From NCBI GenBank assembly GCA_020860515.1, contig JAJBUG010000026.1, positions 1 through 64,000 on the forward strand: DNA of 64,000 nucleotides. Direction: 5' to 3'. This document shows, piece by piece, positions 8,742 through 18,436 of this stretch. Source of the DNA: Bacteroidales bacterium. GTDB lineage: Bacteria > Bacteroidota > Bacteroidia > Bacteroidales > Muribaculaceae. The position numbers were made by a program, and so were the translations under genes. The notes under the pieces are model-generated. The model searched no databases and was not told the origin of the DNA. It saw only the letters and a program-made list of their open reading frames with translations. The first letter of the stretch is position 1; every line of letters starts with the position of its first letter.

Positions 8742-9434
8742 ATGCTGGAAGAACTGAAAGAAAAAGTGTTTCGTGCTAATCTCGATCTTGTAAAGCACGG
8801 CCTTGTAATATTCACCTGGGGCAATGTCTCAGGTATCGATTGCGAAAGCGGTCTGGTGGTAATCAAGCCCAGCGGCGTTGATTACGACACCATGAAAGTT
8901 GAAGATATGGTAGTGGTTGACCTCGATGGCAATGTGATAGAGGGCGACCTTCGCCCATCAAGCGACACTCCCACTCACCTGGCTCTCTATAAGGCCTTCC
9001 CAGAAATTGGCGGCGTGGTGCACACCCACAGCACCTATGCAACCGCTTGGGCTCAGGCTGGCAAGGACATTCCCAACATTGGCACCACCCATGCCGACTA
9101 TTTCCATGAGGCTATTCCCTGCACAGCTGATATGACCGAAGAGGAGGTAAAGGGTGCTTATGAGCTGGAGACTGGCAATGTAATCATCAAGCGTTTCGAG
9201 GGCATGAATCCTGTGCATACTCCTGGCGTGCTCGTAAAGAACCATGGCCCATTCGCATGGGGCAAGGATGCTCACGATGCAGTGCACAATGCAGTGGTGA
9301 TGGAGCAGGTGGCCAAGATGGCGTTCATCGCTTATAGCGTCAACCCTGACCTTACCATGAATCCCCTGCTTGTAGAAAAGCATTTCAACCGCAAGCACGG
9401 CCCCAATGCCTACTACGGCCAAAAGAAAGCATAA
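8742..9434 (+). CDS. araD: L-ribulose-5-phosphate 4-epimerase
   Basis: Class II aldolase-family epimerase converting L-ribulose 5-phosphate to D-xylulose 5-phosphate, the exit step to the pentose phosphate pathway. The 230 residues carry the zinc-site [14 protein letters not shown] motif and the GNVSGID segment near the N-terminus. It stands first of the catabolic trio araD-araA-araB. The start follows a low-G repeat rather than a Shine-Dalgarno site. Confidence 0.95.
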   Translation: MLEELKEKVFRANLDLVKHGLVIFTWGNVSGIDCESGLVVIKPSGVDYDTMKVEDMVVVDLDGNVIEGDLRPSSDTPTHLALYKAFPEIGGVVHTHSTYATAWAQAGKDIPNIGTTHADYFHEAIPCTADMTEEEVKGAYELETGNVIIKRFEGMNPVHTPGVLVKNHGPFAWGKDAHDAVHNAVVMEQVAKMAFIAYSVNPDLTMNPLLVEKHFNRKHGPNAYYGQKKA

Positions 9435-9449
9435 AAACCTTTGGCTTTA

Positions 9450-9486
9450 GTCCTTTTATCCTTTCATCCTTTTATCCTTTAAAATT
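9450..9486. repeat. Pyrimidine-rich repeat leader before araA
   Basis: TCCTTTTATCC and TCCTTTCATCC units are followed by TTTAAAATTC, ending about 30 bp before the araA ATG. The same motif with the same orientation and a similar distance precedes argG. Confidence 0.75.
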
Positions 9487-9516
9487 CATTTAACCTAAAA
9501 TAAACCCATAAAAACC

Positions 9517-11052
9517 ATGAGCAAATTTGATAATCTTGAAGTATGGTGGGTAACTGGCGCACAGCTCCTCTACGGAGGCGATGCAGTCGTTGCAGTTGAC
9601 GCTCACTCAAAGGAAATGGTCGATGGCCTCAACAATTCTGGCAATCTTCCCATTAAGGTCGTTTACAAAGGCACCGCAAACTCTTCTAAGGAAGTTGAAG
9701 CAGTGATGAAGGCTGCTAACAACGATAACAACTGCGTGGGCATCATCACCTGGATGCACACCTTCTCACCCGCTAAGATGTGGATTCATGGCCTGCAGCA
9801 GCTCCACAAGCCTCTGCTCCACCTCCACACTCAGTACAACGCCGAAATTCCATGGGATACCATGGACATGGACTTCATGAACCTCAACCAGAGTGCTCAT
9901 GGCGACCGTGAATTTGGCCACATCTGCTCGCGCATGCGCATTCCTCGCAAGGTAGTCGTTGGCTACTGGAAGGAGAAAGACACTCAGGATAAGATCGCCG
10001 TTTGGAGCCGCGTAGCTGCTGCTTGGGCTGATGCTCAGGACATGCTCATTATCCGCTTTGGCGACCAAATGAACAATGTTGCCGTAACCGATGGCGACAA
10101 GGTAGAGGCCGAACTTCGCCTTGGCTACCATGTTGACTACTGCCCAGTAAGCGAACTTATGGAATACCATAAGAAAGTTGAGGATGCAGCTGTTGACGCA
10201 TTGGTTGAAGAGTACTTCCAGCTTTATGACTGCGCTCCCGACGTTAAGGAGGGCGAGAAGCTGCAGGTTGTTCGCAATGCCGCTCGCGCTGAGCTCGCAA
10301 TTCGTGCTTGCCTCCAGGCTAAGGGCGCTAAGGGCTTTACCACCAACTTCGACGACCTTGGCACCGACGACATCAACGATCCTAAGTTCGTTGGTTTCGA
10401 CCAGATTCCTGGCCTCGCTTCACAGCGCCTGATGGCCGAGGGTTATGGCTTTGGCGCAGAGGGCGACTGGAAGTCTGCAGCTCTCTATCGCACCGTATGG
10501 TACATGACCCAGGGCATGGAAGGTGGTTGCTCGTTCCTCGAGGACTATACCCTCAACTTCGACGGCAAGCAAAGCTCAATTCTCCAAGCTCACATGCTCG
10601 AGGTTTGCCCGCTGATCGCTGAGCAGAAGCCTAAGCTCGAGGTTCACTTCCTTGGCATTGGCATCCGCAAGGCTCAGACCGCTCGCCTCGTATTCACCAG
10701 CAAGCCTGGCAATGGCGTCACCGCTACTGTGGTTGACATGGGCAATCGCTTCCGCCTGATTGTAAACGACGTTGAGTGCATCAAGAGCAAGCCTCTGCCC
10801 AAGCTTCCCGTAGCTTCGGCTCTCTGGATTCCGATGCCCAACTTCGAGGTTGGCGCAGGCGCTTGGATTCTCGCAGGCGGTACTCACCACAGCTGCTTCA
10901 GCTATGCAATCACTCCCGAGTTCTGGATGGACTACGCCGAAATGGCAGGCATCGAAATGCTCCACATCGACAAGAATACCACAATGGAAGGCTTCCAGCG
11001 TGAAATGCGTTACAACGAGGTTTATTACATGCTCAACAAAGCTCTGAAATAA
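9517..11052 (+). CDS. araA: L-arabinose isomerase
   Basis: Manganese-dependent isomerisation of L-arabinose to L-ribulose. The 511-residue length matches the family. Metal and catalytic motifs are all present: GAEGDWK (first glutamate), FLEDYTLNF (second glutamate), QAHMLEVCP (histidine) and GGTHHSCFS (histidine). It is 82 bp after araD. Its stop codon overlaps the araB start by one base (TAATG), so araB is translationally coupled. Confidence 0.97.
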   Translation: MSKFDNLEVWWVTGAQLLYGGDAVVAVDAHSKEMVDGLNNSGNLPIKVVYKGTANSSKEVEAVMKAANNDNNCVGIITWMHTFSPAKMWIHGLQQLHKPLLHLHTQYNAEIPWDTMDMDFMNLNQSAHGDREFGHICSRMRIPRKVVVGYWKEKDTQDKIAVWSRVAAAWADAQDMLIIRFGDQMNNVAVTDGDKVEAELRLGYHVDYCPVSELMEYHKKVEDAAVDALVEEYFQLYDCAPDVKEGEKLQVVRNAARAELAIRACLQAKGAKGFTTNFDDLGTDDINDPKFVGFDQIPGLASQRLMAEGYGFGAEGDWKSAALYRTVWYMTQGMEGGCSFLEDYTLNFDGKQSSILQAHMLEVCPLIAEQKPKLEVHFLGIGIRKAQTARLVFTSKPGNGVTATVVDMGNRFRLIVNDVECIKSKPLPKLPVASALWIPMPNFEVGAGAWILAGGTHHSCFSYAITPEFWMDYAEMAGIEMLHIDKNTTMEGFQREMRYNEVYYMLNKALK

Positions 11053-12728
11053 TGGAAGAGAAGTTTGTAATAGGCCTTGACTATGGTAGCGATTCAGCTC
11101 GCGCTTTGGTCGTAAACGCCGCTACTGGCGAAGTGCTCGCTACATCAGTTAAATACTATCCCCGCTGGAAGGAAGGCAAATATTGCAATCCTGCCATCAA
11201 CCAATATCGCCAGCATCCTCAGGACTATATCGACGTGCTGATAGCTTCAGTTCGCGAAGCCCTGAGCAAGTGCCCCGAAGGCACAGGTGAAAAGGTAGTG
11301 GGTTTGGCCTTTGATACCACTGGCTCAACACCTGCCTTCACCGACCAGAATGGCACACCTCTGGCTATGCTCCCCGAGTTCGCTGAGAACCCCAACGCAA
11401 TGTTTGTGCTGTGGAAGGATCACACCGCCGTAAAGGAAGCTGCTGAAATCAACGAGCTTTGCAAGAAGTGGGACATCGACTATTCGCAGTACGAAGGTGG
11501 CATCTACTCATCTGAGTGGTTCTGGGCAAAAGCTCTCCACGTGCTTCGCGAAGACGAGGCAGTGCGCAAGGCTGCTTATTCTCTGATTGAATATTGCGAA
11601 TGGCTTCCCGCCATGCTTACTGGCGTGAAGAGCAGCAAGGATGTGGTGCGCAGCCGTTGCGCTTGCGGCCACAAAGCTATGTGGCATCCCAAGTGGGGTG
11701 GTCTGCCAAGCGAGGAGTTCTTGGTAGCTCTTGACCCTGTATTGGGCGGATTCCGCGATCGCCTGTTCACCGAAACTGAGACAGCCGACAAGCCCGTAGG
11801 CCATCTTACCGAGGGTTGGGCTGAAAAGTTGGGTCTTACCACCAAGTGCGTAGTAGCCGGTGGTGCTTACGACTGCCACATGGGTGCAGTAGGCGCAGCT
11901 ATCACTCCCCACACTCTGGTGCGCGTAATCGGTACCTCTACTTGCGACGTGATGGTTGCCAGCTATGACGAGATTGGCGACAATCTGATCAAGGGTATCT
12001 GCGGCCAGGTTGATGGCTCTGTAATCCCTGGCATGGTAGGTCTTGAAGCTGGCCAGAGCGCATTTGGCGATATCTACGCATGGTTCCGCCGCGTGCTCGA
12101 GTTCCCGCTCACCCATATCATTATGGAGAGCGATCTGCTTCCTGCCGAGCTTAAGGCTGAGGTGGTGGCTGAGGCCAGCGATAAGATTATCCGCGCCCTC
12201 ACTGCCGAGGCTGAGCGTCTGCCCATCAGCGAGAACTCAGTGCTTGCAACTGACTGGATGAATGGCCGCCGCACACCCGATGCTAACCAGCTGCTCAAGG
12301 GCACCATCACTGGCATCACCCTCGGTACCACTGCTCCGATGATCTTCCGCGCATTGGTTGAGGCTACTGCCTTTGGCACACGCGCTATCGTTGACCGTTT
12401 CCGTCGCGAAGGCGTGCGCATCGACAATGTGATTGGCATTGGCGGTATCGCCCTGAAGAGCCCGTTCGTAATGCAAACCCTCAGCGATGTGCTCAATATG
12501 CCTATCAAGGTTTGCAACACCGACCAGGCTTGCGCTCTTGGCGCTGCCATGTTTGCTGCCGTTGCCGCTGGCGTATATCCCAAGGTAGAGGATGCCATCG
12601 CAGCCATGAACTCAGGCTTTGCCAAGGAATATTATCCCAACGAGGCTAACACTGCCATCTACGACAAGCTCTATGAGAAGTACCTTGAGCTCGGCCAATT
12701 CACCGAGACCAAGCTCTTCAATGCTTAA
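11052..12728 (+). CDS. araB: Ribulokinase
   Basis: FGGY-family kinase that phosphorylates L-ribulose. The 558 residues have the N-terminal ATPase-fold motif DYGSDSARALV (residues 10-20) and the C-terminal FGGY motif around GIGGIALKSPFVMQTL. The start is fixed by the one-base overlap with araA. It is the last arabinose gene and is followed by a strong terminator. No araC or AraR regulator lies in the window. Confidence 0.96.
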   Translation: MEEKFVIGLDYGSDSARALVVNAATGEVLATSVKYYPRWKEGKYCNPAINQYRQHPQDYIDVLIASVREALSKCPEGTGEKVVGLAFDTTGSTPAFTDQNGTPLAMLPEFAENPNAMFVLWKDHTAVKEAAEINELCKKWDIDYSQYEGGIYSSEWFWAKALHVLREDEAVRKAAYSLIEYCEWLPAMLTGVKSSKDVVRSRCACGHKAMWHPKWGGLPSEEFLVALDPVLGGFRDRLFTETETADKPVGHLTEGWAEKLGLTTKCVVAGGAYDCHMGAVGAAITPHTLVRVIGTSTCDVMVASYDEIGDNLIKGICGQVDGSVIPGMVGLEAGQSAFGDIYAWFRRVLEFPLTHIIMESDLLPAELKAEVVAEASDKIIRALTAEAERLPISENSVLATDWMNGRRTPDANQLLKGTITGITLGTTAPMIFRALVEATAFGTRAIVDRFRREGVRIDNVIGIGGIALKSPFVMQTLSDVLNMPIKVCNTDQACALGAAMFAAVAAGVYPKVEDAIAAMNSGFAKEYYPNEANTAIYDKLYEKYLELGQFTETKLFNA

Positions 12729-12750
12729 TCCAACCCAAATCCTTAACAAC

Positions 12751-12786
12751 AAAGGGGGGTGTGCCACAAAAGCACATTCCCCCTTT
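12751..12786 (+). terminator. Terminator of the arabinose operon
   Basis: AAAGGGGG and TGTGC pair with GCACA and CCCCCTTT around a short loop, followed by GTTT. It begins 22 bp after the araB stop. Confidence 0.85.
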
Positions 12787-12814
12787 GTTTCAATTCCACT
12801 AGGCGAGGGCGTTT

Positions 12815-12900
12815 AGTAGCGGCGGGTCCGCGACCTGCTGCCCATCCGGAGGGGAAATATCAAAGCCTGTCATGCAGCAGGTCGGGGACCCGTGGTTACT
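12815..12900. repeat. Palindromic island-boundary element, copy 1
   Basis: An 86-bp element with arms at 12815-12838 and 12877-12900 that pair over CGGGTCC and GACCTGC. The centre holds CCCATCCGGAGGGGAAATA. A second, closely similar copy in the same orientation lies at 18481-18570, on the other side of the methyltransferase genes. No ORF or transposase is inside. It could be a REP-like or MITE-like repeat or a structured transcript end. Confidence 0.85.
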
Positions 12901-13183
12901 TTTTTCAACTCCAGTGGCAGAGTTTTTCAAACATTTTCGCTAACTTTGTCATCAGTATGCACTTGCCCTTGGACTCTTCACTTCAGGGATAAAGGAACTT
13001 TTTATTTGCTTTATTTTCTTTTCTCAGATTTATTTATTAATTTTGCATTATTAAATTGAAAGCGTAATATCATACACAAATGTTACAAAAAAGCAGTTAG
13101 ATTTCAATGTTTGTTTTAACTCGTTTAGTAATGAATTAAGACAATGGGAGCCTACTAAGTCCATTAATAATAACCGGGCTGTA
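12901..13183 (+). promoter_or_regulatory. Upstream region of the restriction-modification operon
   Basis: AT-rich leader with two -7-like boxes, TAACTTTG at 12941-12948 and TAATTTTG at 13038-13045; I could not place a good -33 box for either. An in-frame open stretch reaches back from 13184 to a stop at 13052-13054, and an ATG at 13080 is one base out of frame with it. Confidence 0.45.
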
Positions 13184-14215
13184 GTGGTTGATTTCTTTTG
13201 TGGTTGTGGAGGCACCTCGCTTGGATTTGCTACTATTCCCTCTTTTTACAAAATTTTGTGTGGAATTGACATAAATCCTACTGTTTTAAAATCATTTCAG
13301 CATAATTTCCGGTGTAAGACTTTGTGCAAGGATGTTAGAGATATTAAGGATTGTGATTTAGAAGAAATAAAGAAAGTTATCAAAGGAACCAGTAGTCACC
13401 CTCTGATAGTGGTTGGTTGTGCACCTTGCCAGGGCTTTTCTGCACATAGAAAGAAAGATTATGGTAAGCCTGAGGATAATAGAAATTCATTAATTAAGAC
13501 ATTCTCCGAAATTGCACTTTCCCTTTCACCTGACTATGTGGTAATGGAAAATGTGCAGGAGGTTTTAAATGGCAAATATCGTTATCATTACGAAGAAGCT
13601 AAGACGGTATTTACCAAAGCGGGATATTTTGTAACACAAAAGATTTACAATGCGGCAGCATTTGGTGTGCCTCAAGCTCGCGTAAGAGCAATAATTGTGG
13701 CATCTAAGCAGCCTTTCGAACTTCCTTCTGAGGTTCTAATGCCAAATGATTACCGTACGGTGAGGGATGCTATCGGAAATCTTCCAAAAGCAAACAATCC
13801 TGATAGCAAAGATTCCTATCACTTTAGCTCGAAACATAAGCAATCCACAATAGATGTCATTGCGAGTGTGCCTAAGGATGGGGGTAGCCGTCCGCCTCAT
13901 GTAGGTCCAAAGTGCCTTGATAAGGTCAAAGGTTTCTATGATGTATATGGGCGTCTTTCCTGGGATAAACCTTCGGTAACTTTAACAAAGACATCAAGAA
14001 ATCCAGCAAGTGGAAGATTCTCTCATCCGGAAGAAAACCGAGGTATTACCCTGCGGGAAGCGGCTCGAATCCAAAGTTTTCCTGATTCGTTCATATTTGA
14101 AGGAGGGTCAAGTGAAAAATATGAACAAGTAGGAGAAGCCGTCCCCCCCTTGTTGTCTTTGGCAATTGCCACCAAGATATATATCGACATCGAAAAAGCA
14201 AAAGATGAAATGTAA
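13184..14215 (+). CDS. DNA cytosine-C5 methyltransferase 1 (M1)
   Basis: C5-cytosine DNA methyltransferase. Motifs in order: FCGCGG (I), APCQGFS (IV, catalytic cysteine), MENVQE (VI), PQARVRA (VIII), REAARIQSFPDSF (IX) and GEAVPPLL (X). The reported GTG start falls within the first beta strand and looks too short. The reading frame is open back to 13055 and upstream codons read like protein. An ATG at 13080 would join the frame if the A6 run at 13087-13092 had seven A's. The true N-terminus is therefore uncertain: a rare start, a phase-variable tract or a base error. Strongly AT-rich compared with the arabinose genes. It overlaps M2 by 11 bp. Confidence 0.88.
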   Translation: MVDFFCGCGGTSLGFATIPSFYKILCGIDINPTVLKSFQHNFRCKTLCKDVRDIKDCDLEEIKKVIKGTSSHPLIVVGCAPCQGFSAHRKKDYGKPEDNRNSLIKTFSEIALSLSPDYVVMENVQEVLNGKYRYHYEEAKTVFTKAGYFVTQKIYNAAAFGVPQARVRAIIVASKQPFELPSEVLMPNDYRTVRDAIGNLPKANNPDSKDSYHFSSKHKQSTIDVIASVPKDGGSRPPHVGPKCLDKVKGFYDVYGRLSWDKPSVTLTKTSRNPASGRFSHPEENRGITLREAARIQSFPDSFIFEGGSSEKYEQVGEAVPPLLSLAIATKIYIDIEKAKDEM

Positions 14216-15254
14216 ATGTATTGATTGTTTCTGTGGAGCTGGAGGCCTTGCATTAGGGCTGGTCAATGCAGGTTTTGAACTTTGCTATAGCTTTGACATT
14301 GATCCCAAGGCCATAGGCTCAATATGCTCTAATACAAAATACATACCATCACATCTGACTGAGGTACAAGATATTTATCAACTTGATAGTGATTTGCTTC
14401 TACAACGGTTGAATTTGAAAATTGGTGAGTTAGACTTGTTGGCTGGAGGACCGCCATGTCAGGGATTCTCCATTCAAAGAGGTGGTGAAGATACAGATGA
14501 AAGAAATGACTTGGTGAGATGCTACATTCAGATTGTCAAAAATATCAGGCCAAAGTTCTTTCTAATGGAGAATGTGCCTGGTATTATAGGTAAGCGTGGA
14601 ACGGCTATTCTTAAAACAAACTTGGAAATTATAGAAAATGAGGGTTATTTTGTGCACCAACAATTATTGGATGCACAAAATTATGAAGTACCACAACGGA
14701 GAAAGAGAGTGATAATAGTTGGTGAACGGTGTGATCACGATAGCCCCTTGTTTCACTTCCCTAAGCCTTCCGATACAATATTGACGGTTAGAGACGCAAT
14801 TGGTTTTTTGCCTCCACCTCCTGATGACTATACTGACCATCCTAATTATCTCAATCACAGAAGAGATCGATTGACTGAAGGAAGTCTGAAACGCATACAA
14901 GCTGTAAAAGAAGGTCAGGGGAGAGACTTTTTGCCCGAAGATTTATTGTTGCCATGCCATAAGGTGAGTTCTTCGGTAATAGGACATCGAAATGTATTCG
15001 GAAGAATGTGCTGGGATAAAGTGGCTCCTACCATTACCGCTCGATTTGATAGTTTTTCAAGAGGCATGTTTGGCCACCCTGTTCAGGATCGCACGATATC
15101 ATTAAGAGAGGGCGCTTTGCTTCAGACCTTTCCGATTGATTTCAAGTTTATTGGCAATAAGGTTGAGGTAGCCCGCCAGATAGGAAATGCAGTGCCTGTA
15201 AAATTGGCAGAACACATAGGTAATTCAATCATTAATGCTTTGAAAAGATGGTAG
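14205..15254 (+). CDS. DNA cytosine-C5 methyltransferase 2 (M2)
   Basis: A second C5 methyltransferase of about 349 residues with a complete motif set: IDCFCGAGG (I), GGPPCQGFS (IV), MENVPGI (VI), VPQRRKRV (VIII), REGALLQTFP (IX) and QIGNAVPVKLA (X). I chose the ATG at 14205 because it starts a few residues before motif I and overlaps the M1 stop by 11 bp. It overlaps the next gene by 7 bp. The two enzymes are clearly different sequences, not a recent tandem duplication. A pair of C5 enzymes would fit an asymmetric site with one enzyme per strand, which is inference. Confidence 0.93.
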   Translation: MKCKCIDCFCGAGGLALGLVNAGFELCYSFDIDPKAIGSICSNTKYIPSHLTEVQDIYQLDSDLLLQRLNLKIGELDLLAGGPPCQGFSIQRGGEDTDERNDLVRCYIQIVKNIRPKFFLMENVPGIIGKRGTAILKTNLEIIENEGYFVHQQLLDAQNYEVPQRRKRVIIVGERCDHDSPLFHFPKPSDTILTVRDAIGFLPPPPDDYTDHPNYLNHRRDRLTEGSLKRIQAVKEGQGRDFLPEDLLLPCHKVSSSVIGHRNVFGRMCWDKVAPTITARFDSFSRGMFGHPVQDRTISLREGALLQTFPIDFKFIGNKVEVARQIGNAVPVKLAEHIGNSIINALKRW

Positions 15255-18200
15255 AATATAACAAATTGCTAAAGGGATATTTTAATGAGATCAAAGGCTT
15301 TTGTAAATTTGATCAAGAGGTGAAAATGGCAACGGGAGAATTGTCATTCCGTCCTTATTTAGATAAATTCCTTGTTGGCGTGGCCACAGAGTTGGATTCT
15401 ACAATACAACGCATATTTGAACCGAGAAAACAAGGAAGTTCTGGTCGGCCTGATTGGGTATTTACTGACTCTATAAACATGGGTGTCTATGGGTATATCG
15501 AAGCTAAGGAATTATCTCCAAATGCAGAAATAGATATTCAAAAGGTTAAATCTCAAATATCACGTTATCTAAATTTAGGGAATCCTGTATTATTAACCGA
15601 CGGCATAGAATTCATATATTTTGGTATTTCGGGAGAGGTAGAAAGATTCCTGTTGTTCGATAAACCTTTGGATTGGGAGCATCCCACTTACAATCTTGAG
15701 AGTATTTCCCTATTCCAAAAATTTTTCTCCAAGGTTGGTTTTAGATCAATACCAGAGTCGATGATTATTAGTGAGTTATCCAAACGTGCCAAATCTCTTT
15801 GTACAGAATTGATCGAACTGCTCAAACTTAACGAAGATGAGGCTGAGAATGAGATTGAACTCCGAACCATCCGAACCCTAAAGGAGCTATGGGACACTGC
15901 AAGTAAAAATCTTGATGTATCACTATCAGATGATAAAACATTTGCTGGATTCGTGGCCCAAATCTTAGCTTTTGGGCTTCTTTACGCACATCGTTTTATC
16001 AATAAAGAGGCTTCTACTCCGACTCAAATATATGATTGTTTGAATTTCTTCTGGACACAAAAGCCCTATGTCAAATACTCAAAGCATGTGGAGCCCTTTG
16101 TGCATCTTTTCAATGCTTTGTCGGAGGAACTAAACTCCAAACTTAGTAAAATTGGAGGTTGGTATGATAATACTCGTCGTTTACTTTCCCATGTGAAGTT
16201 AAATCAAGGTGTCCTTTCCAAACCAGATTTTCACAAATTGTATGAGGATTTCTTGGCAGAATATGATGCTGAGACCAGAGTTGATTATGGCGCTTGGTAT
16301 ACACCTACCTTATTGGCAGATTATATGGTAAGATTGGTGGACTTTCATATTCAAGCCAATCCAAGTTTTAGAGCTATAGCCCACAATCCCTTTCATGTTA
16401 TAGATCCATGTTGTGGTACTGGCACTTTCAATGAGTCAGTATTAGACAAACTCTCACTTCCAGCAAAGTCGAAAGTCGTAGGTTTTGAAATTCTGCCAGT
16501 ACCTTATGCATTGGCAAATTATAGGATGTCGTTATATAATATACCAAATGACGTAACAGTTAGTATCCACCTAACAAATACATTAGGAGATAATACATTC
16601 TATTGTCCGGAATATGACTTAAGTAAATTAGACTCAGTAGGTTTATTCTTTGCCCAAGAGCAAGTAGCCTCATTCAAAATGTCACAACCACCTCTCACAA
16701 TTATCTTAGGTAATCCTCCCTGTTCAGATTCGTCAATTACAAATGCCGGAAAATGTCTTGAACGCTTGATGGAGGATTTTAGGCCAGATAATAGAACTAC
16801 TCGTCAGAATACTCAAATGCAATTGGCCAACGAGTGGGTTAAGTTCTTTAGGTGGGCATTATACAAGGCTATGAAAAGTCGTCCTTCGATTATTGCATTG
16901 GTGTTGCCTTCGGTATTTGCGACTAATATTTCTTTTAAATATGCCCGTCGGTTTCTTGTGGAGAATTCATCGGAGATATCAATTCTGGAGTTTGATTCAG
17001 ATAATAGAGTGGGTACTGGAAATCAGAATCTCTTCAATACCCTCCAGGGTAGATTGTTGCTTTTGTCTTCGTTTGCCGATAAGGCCGGCTCTTCTTTTGT
17101 ACGTTATAAGAACATTTGCCACTTGTCTCGGTCTGAAAAATGTGATTATTTTTCCAAGGAGTTGAAGCATTTGGATTGGGATGAGCTTCCCATTGATGAG
17201 AACTATGCGTTTAGGCCGATTGGGGAATATGATAAGTCACTATATGACAAATTTATACCATTGGACTCAACGTCGGAGAGCAAAGGTGTATTTTTAAGGC
17301 ACTGCTCTGGGTTAAAGCTTGCTCCCACTCATCTTTTGGTCCACTTTTCTAAGGGTCAATTAACTCGTCGTAGCAAATTTATAGCTGATGGAAATCATAC
17401 CTATAACGAAATCAAGGACAGATGGTATAGTGGGCAAGTAAAACCTCCGGCCGAATCGAAACTTACCACAAATGTGTGTAATATTCTGGCTCACGTTAAA
17501 GGTCAGGTATCTCACTATTCTTATCGCCCATTCTTAGAGGCGTATGTAATTGACAATATAGATTTGTTGTCTGCCTTGGCTCAAACTAAGGGCGGTGGCA
17601 TGCGGTATCGTCCCGAAGTGATCGCAGCTTTTTCTGATCCTACGGTTTTTGGCTTTTCAATAGCTCCTGCACCTGCTGAAATTAGTGAAAAGATTAATAA
17701 ATTTTGTTCGTTTTCGTGGTATCTTCCAGATAATGACTTATGTACACGGGGGAATGCACATATATATTGCAATAAATTTCCGGAATATAAAAAAGGTCAG
17801 AATTGGGTATCACAACCTGTGAACAATGTCAATCCAACTTTGTTGGAAAAACTAAGTGAAATTTTGGATAGAGAAGTAGAAGTCATTCAAGACGAAATCG
17901 TGTACTACTCTTATGCCATCCTCTCATCTCCATTCTTTTTGAATGAGTTTGGTCCCAGATTACATTGCGTTGCGGGTCAAATGCCGTCGGTTCCAGTGGT
18001 AAAGGAAAAGAAGCTTTTTGATGAAGTGGTGGTAATAGGGAAAAGATTGGCTCATTTGGAAAGGGCAAGTTATGCGTTCTCACCGGCGGAGTCAATAAGA
18101 TTATCGCAATTTGATTGGAAAGAAAGAATGGATTCTTTTGAATTGAAAGATTATACATTCACTCAAAATTCTATTATCTTCAAAACTTCAAAAAGAGAGG

Positions 18201-18436
18201 AAATAATCTACGAATTACCAGAACCTATAAAAGATTTCTCTATTTCGGGGTACAATATTCTTCGAGAGTGGCTTAAATACCATTCTTATGCCTATTATCG
18301 AAAGCAACTTTCTCCAGAGGATATTCAAGACCTCATTAGTCTTGTAAAGAGGATACGTTTGTATCTTGATGAGTATGAAAGGCTTGATGATTTAATAATG
18401 GAAATCCTTTCCTCAGAATTATTAACGTTGGATTAA
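15248..18436 (+). CDS. Type IIG-like restriction endonuclease / N6-adenine methyltransferase
   Basis: A 1062-residue bifunctional restriction-modification protein. The N-terminus has a PD-(D/E)XK-type nuclease site: PDW with D69 and the EAK motif with E85 and K87. A helical region leads to a gamma-type N6-adenine methyltransferase with GAWYTP before motif I, DPCCGTG (motif I, from D386) and NPPC (motif IV, from N489). The C-terminal half is probably the target-recognition region. No helicase motifs are seen, so it resembles type IIG rather than type ISP. It overlaps M2 by 7 bp. Codon use is AT-rich, consistent with horizontal acquisition. Confidence 0.87.
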   Translation: MVEYNKLLKGYFNEIKGFCKFDQEVKMATGELSFRPYLDKFLVGVATELDSTIQRIFEPRKQGSSGRPDWVFTDSINMGVYGYIEAKELSPNAEIDIQKVKSQISRYLNLGNPVLLTDGIEFIYFGISGEVERFLLFDKPLDWEHPTYNLESISLFQKFFSKVGFRSIPESMIISELSKRAKSLCTELIELLKLNEDEAENEIELRTIRTLKELWDTASKNLDVSLSDDKTFAGFVAQILAFGLLYAHRFINKEASTPTQIYDCLNFFWTQKPYVKYSKHVEPFVHLFNALSEELNSKLSKIGGWYDNTRRLLSHVKLNQGVLSKPDFHKLYEDFLAEYDAETRVDYGAWYTPTLLADYMVRLVDFHIQANPSFRAIAHNPFHVIDPCCGTGTFNESVLDKLSLPAKSKVVGFEILPVPYALANYRMSLYNIPNDVTVSIHLTNTLGDNTFYCPEYDLSKLDSVGLFFAQEQVASFKMSQPPLTIILGNPPCSDSSITNAGKCLERLMEDFRPDNRTTRQNTQMQLANEWVKFFRWALYKAMKSRPSIIALVLPSVFATNISFKYARRFLVENSSEISILEFDSDNRVGTGNQNLFNTLQGRLLLLSSFADKAGSSFVRYKNICHLSRSEKCDYFSKELKHLDWDELPIDENYAFRPIGEYDKSLYDKFIPLDSTSESKGVFLRHCSGLKLAPTHLLVHFSKGQLTRRSKFIADGNHTYNEIKDRWYSGQVKPPAESKLTTNVCNILAHVKGQVSHYSYRPFLEAYVIDNIDLLSALAQTKGGGMRYRPEVIAAFSDPTVFGFSIAPAPAEISEKINKFCSFSWYLPDNDLCTRGNAHIYCNKFPEYKKGQNWVSQPVNNVNPTLLEKLSEILDREVEVIQDEIVYYSYAILSSPFFLNEFGPRLHCVAGQMPSVPVVKEKKLFDEVVVIGKRLAHLERASYAFSPAESIRLSQFDWKERMDSFELKDYTFTQNSIIFKTSKREEIIYELPEPIKDFSISGYNILREWLKYHSYAYYRKQLSPEDIQDLISLVKRIRLYLDEYERLDDLIMEILSSELLTLD

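Noticed and set aside
13184..18436. DISARM- or BREX-type defence system
   Set aside because: No helicase, DUF1998, PLD-type or PglZ protein is present; only methyltransferases and one nuclease-methyltransferase fusion, so it is called restriction-modification.
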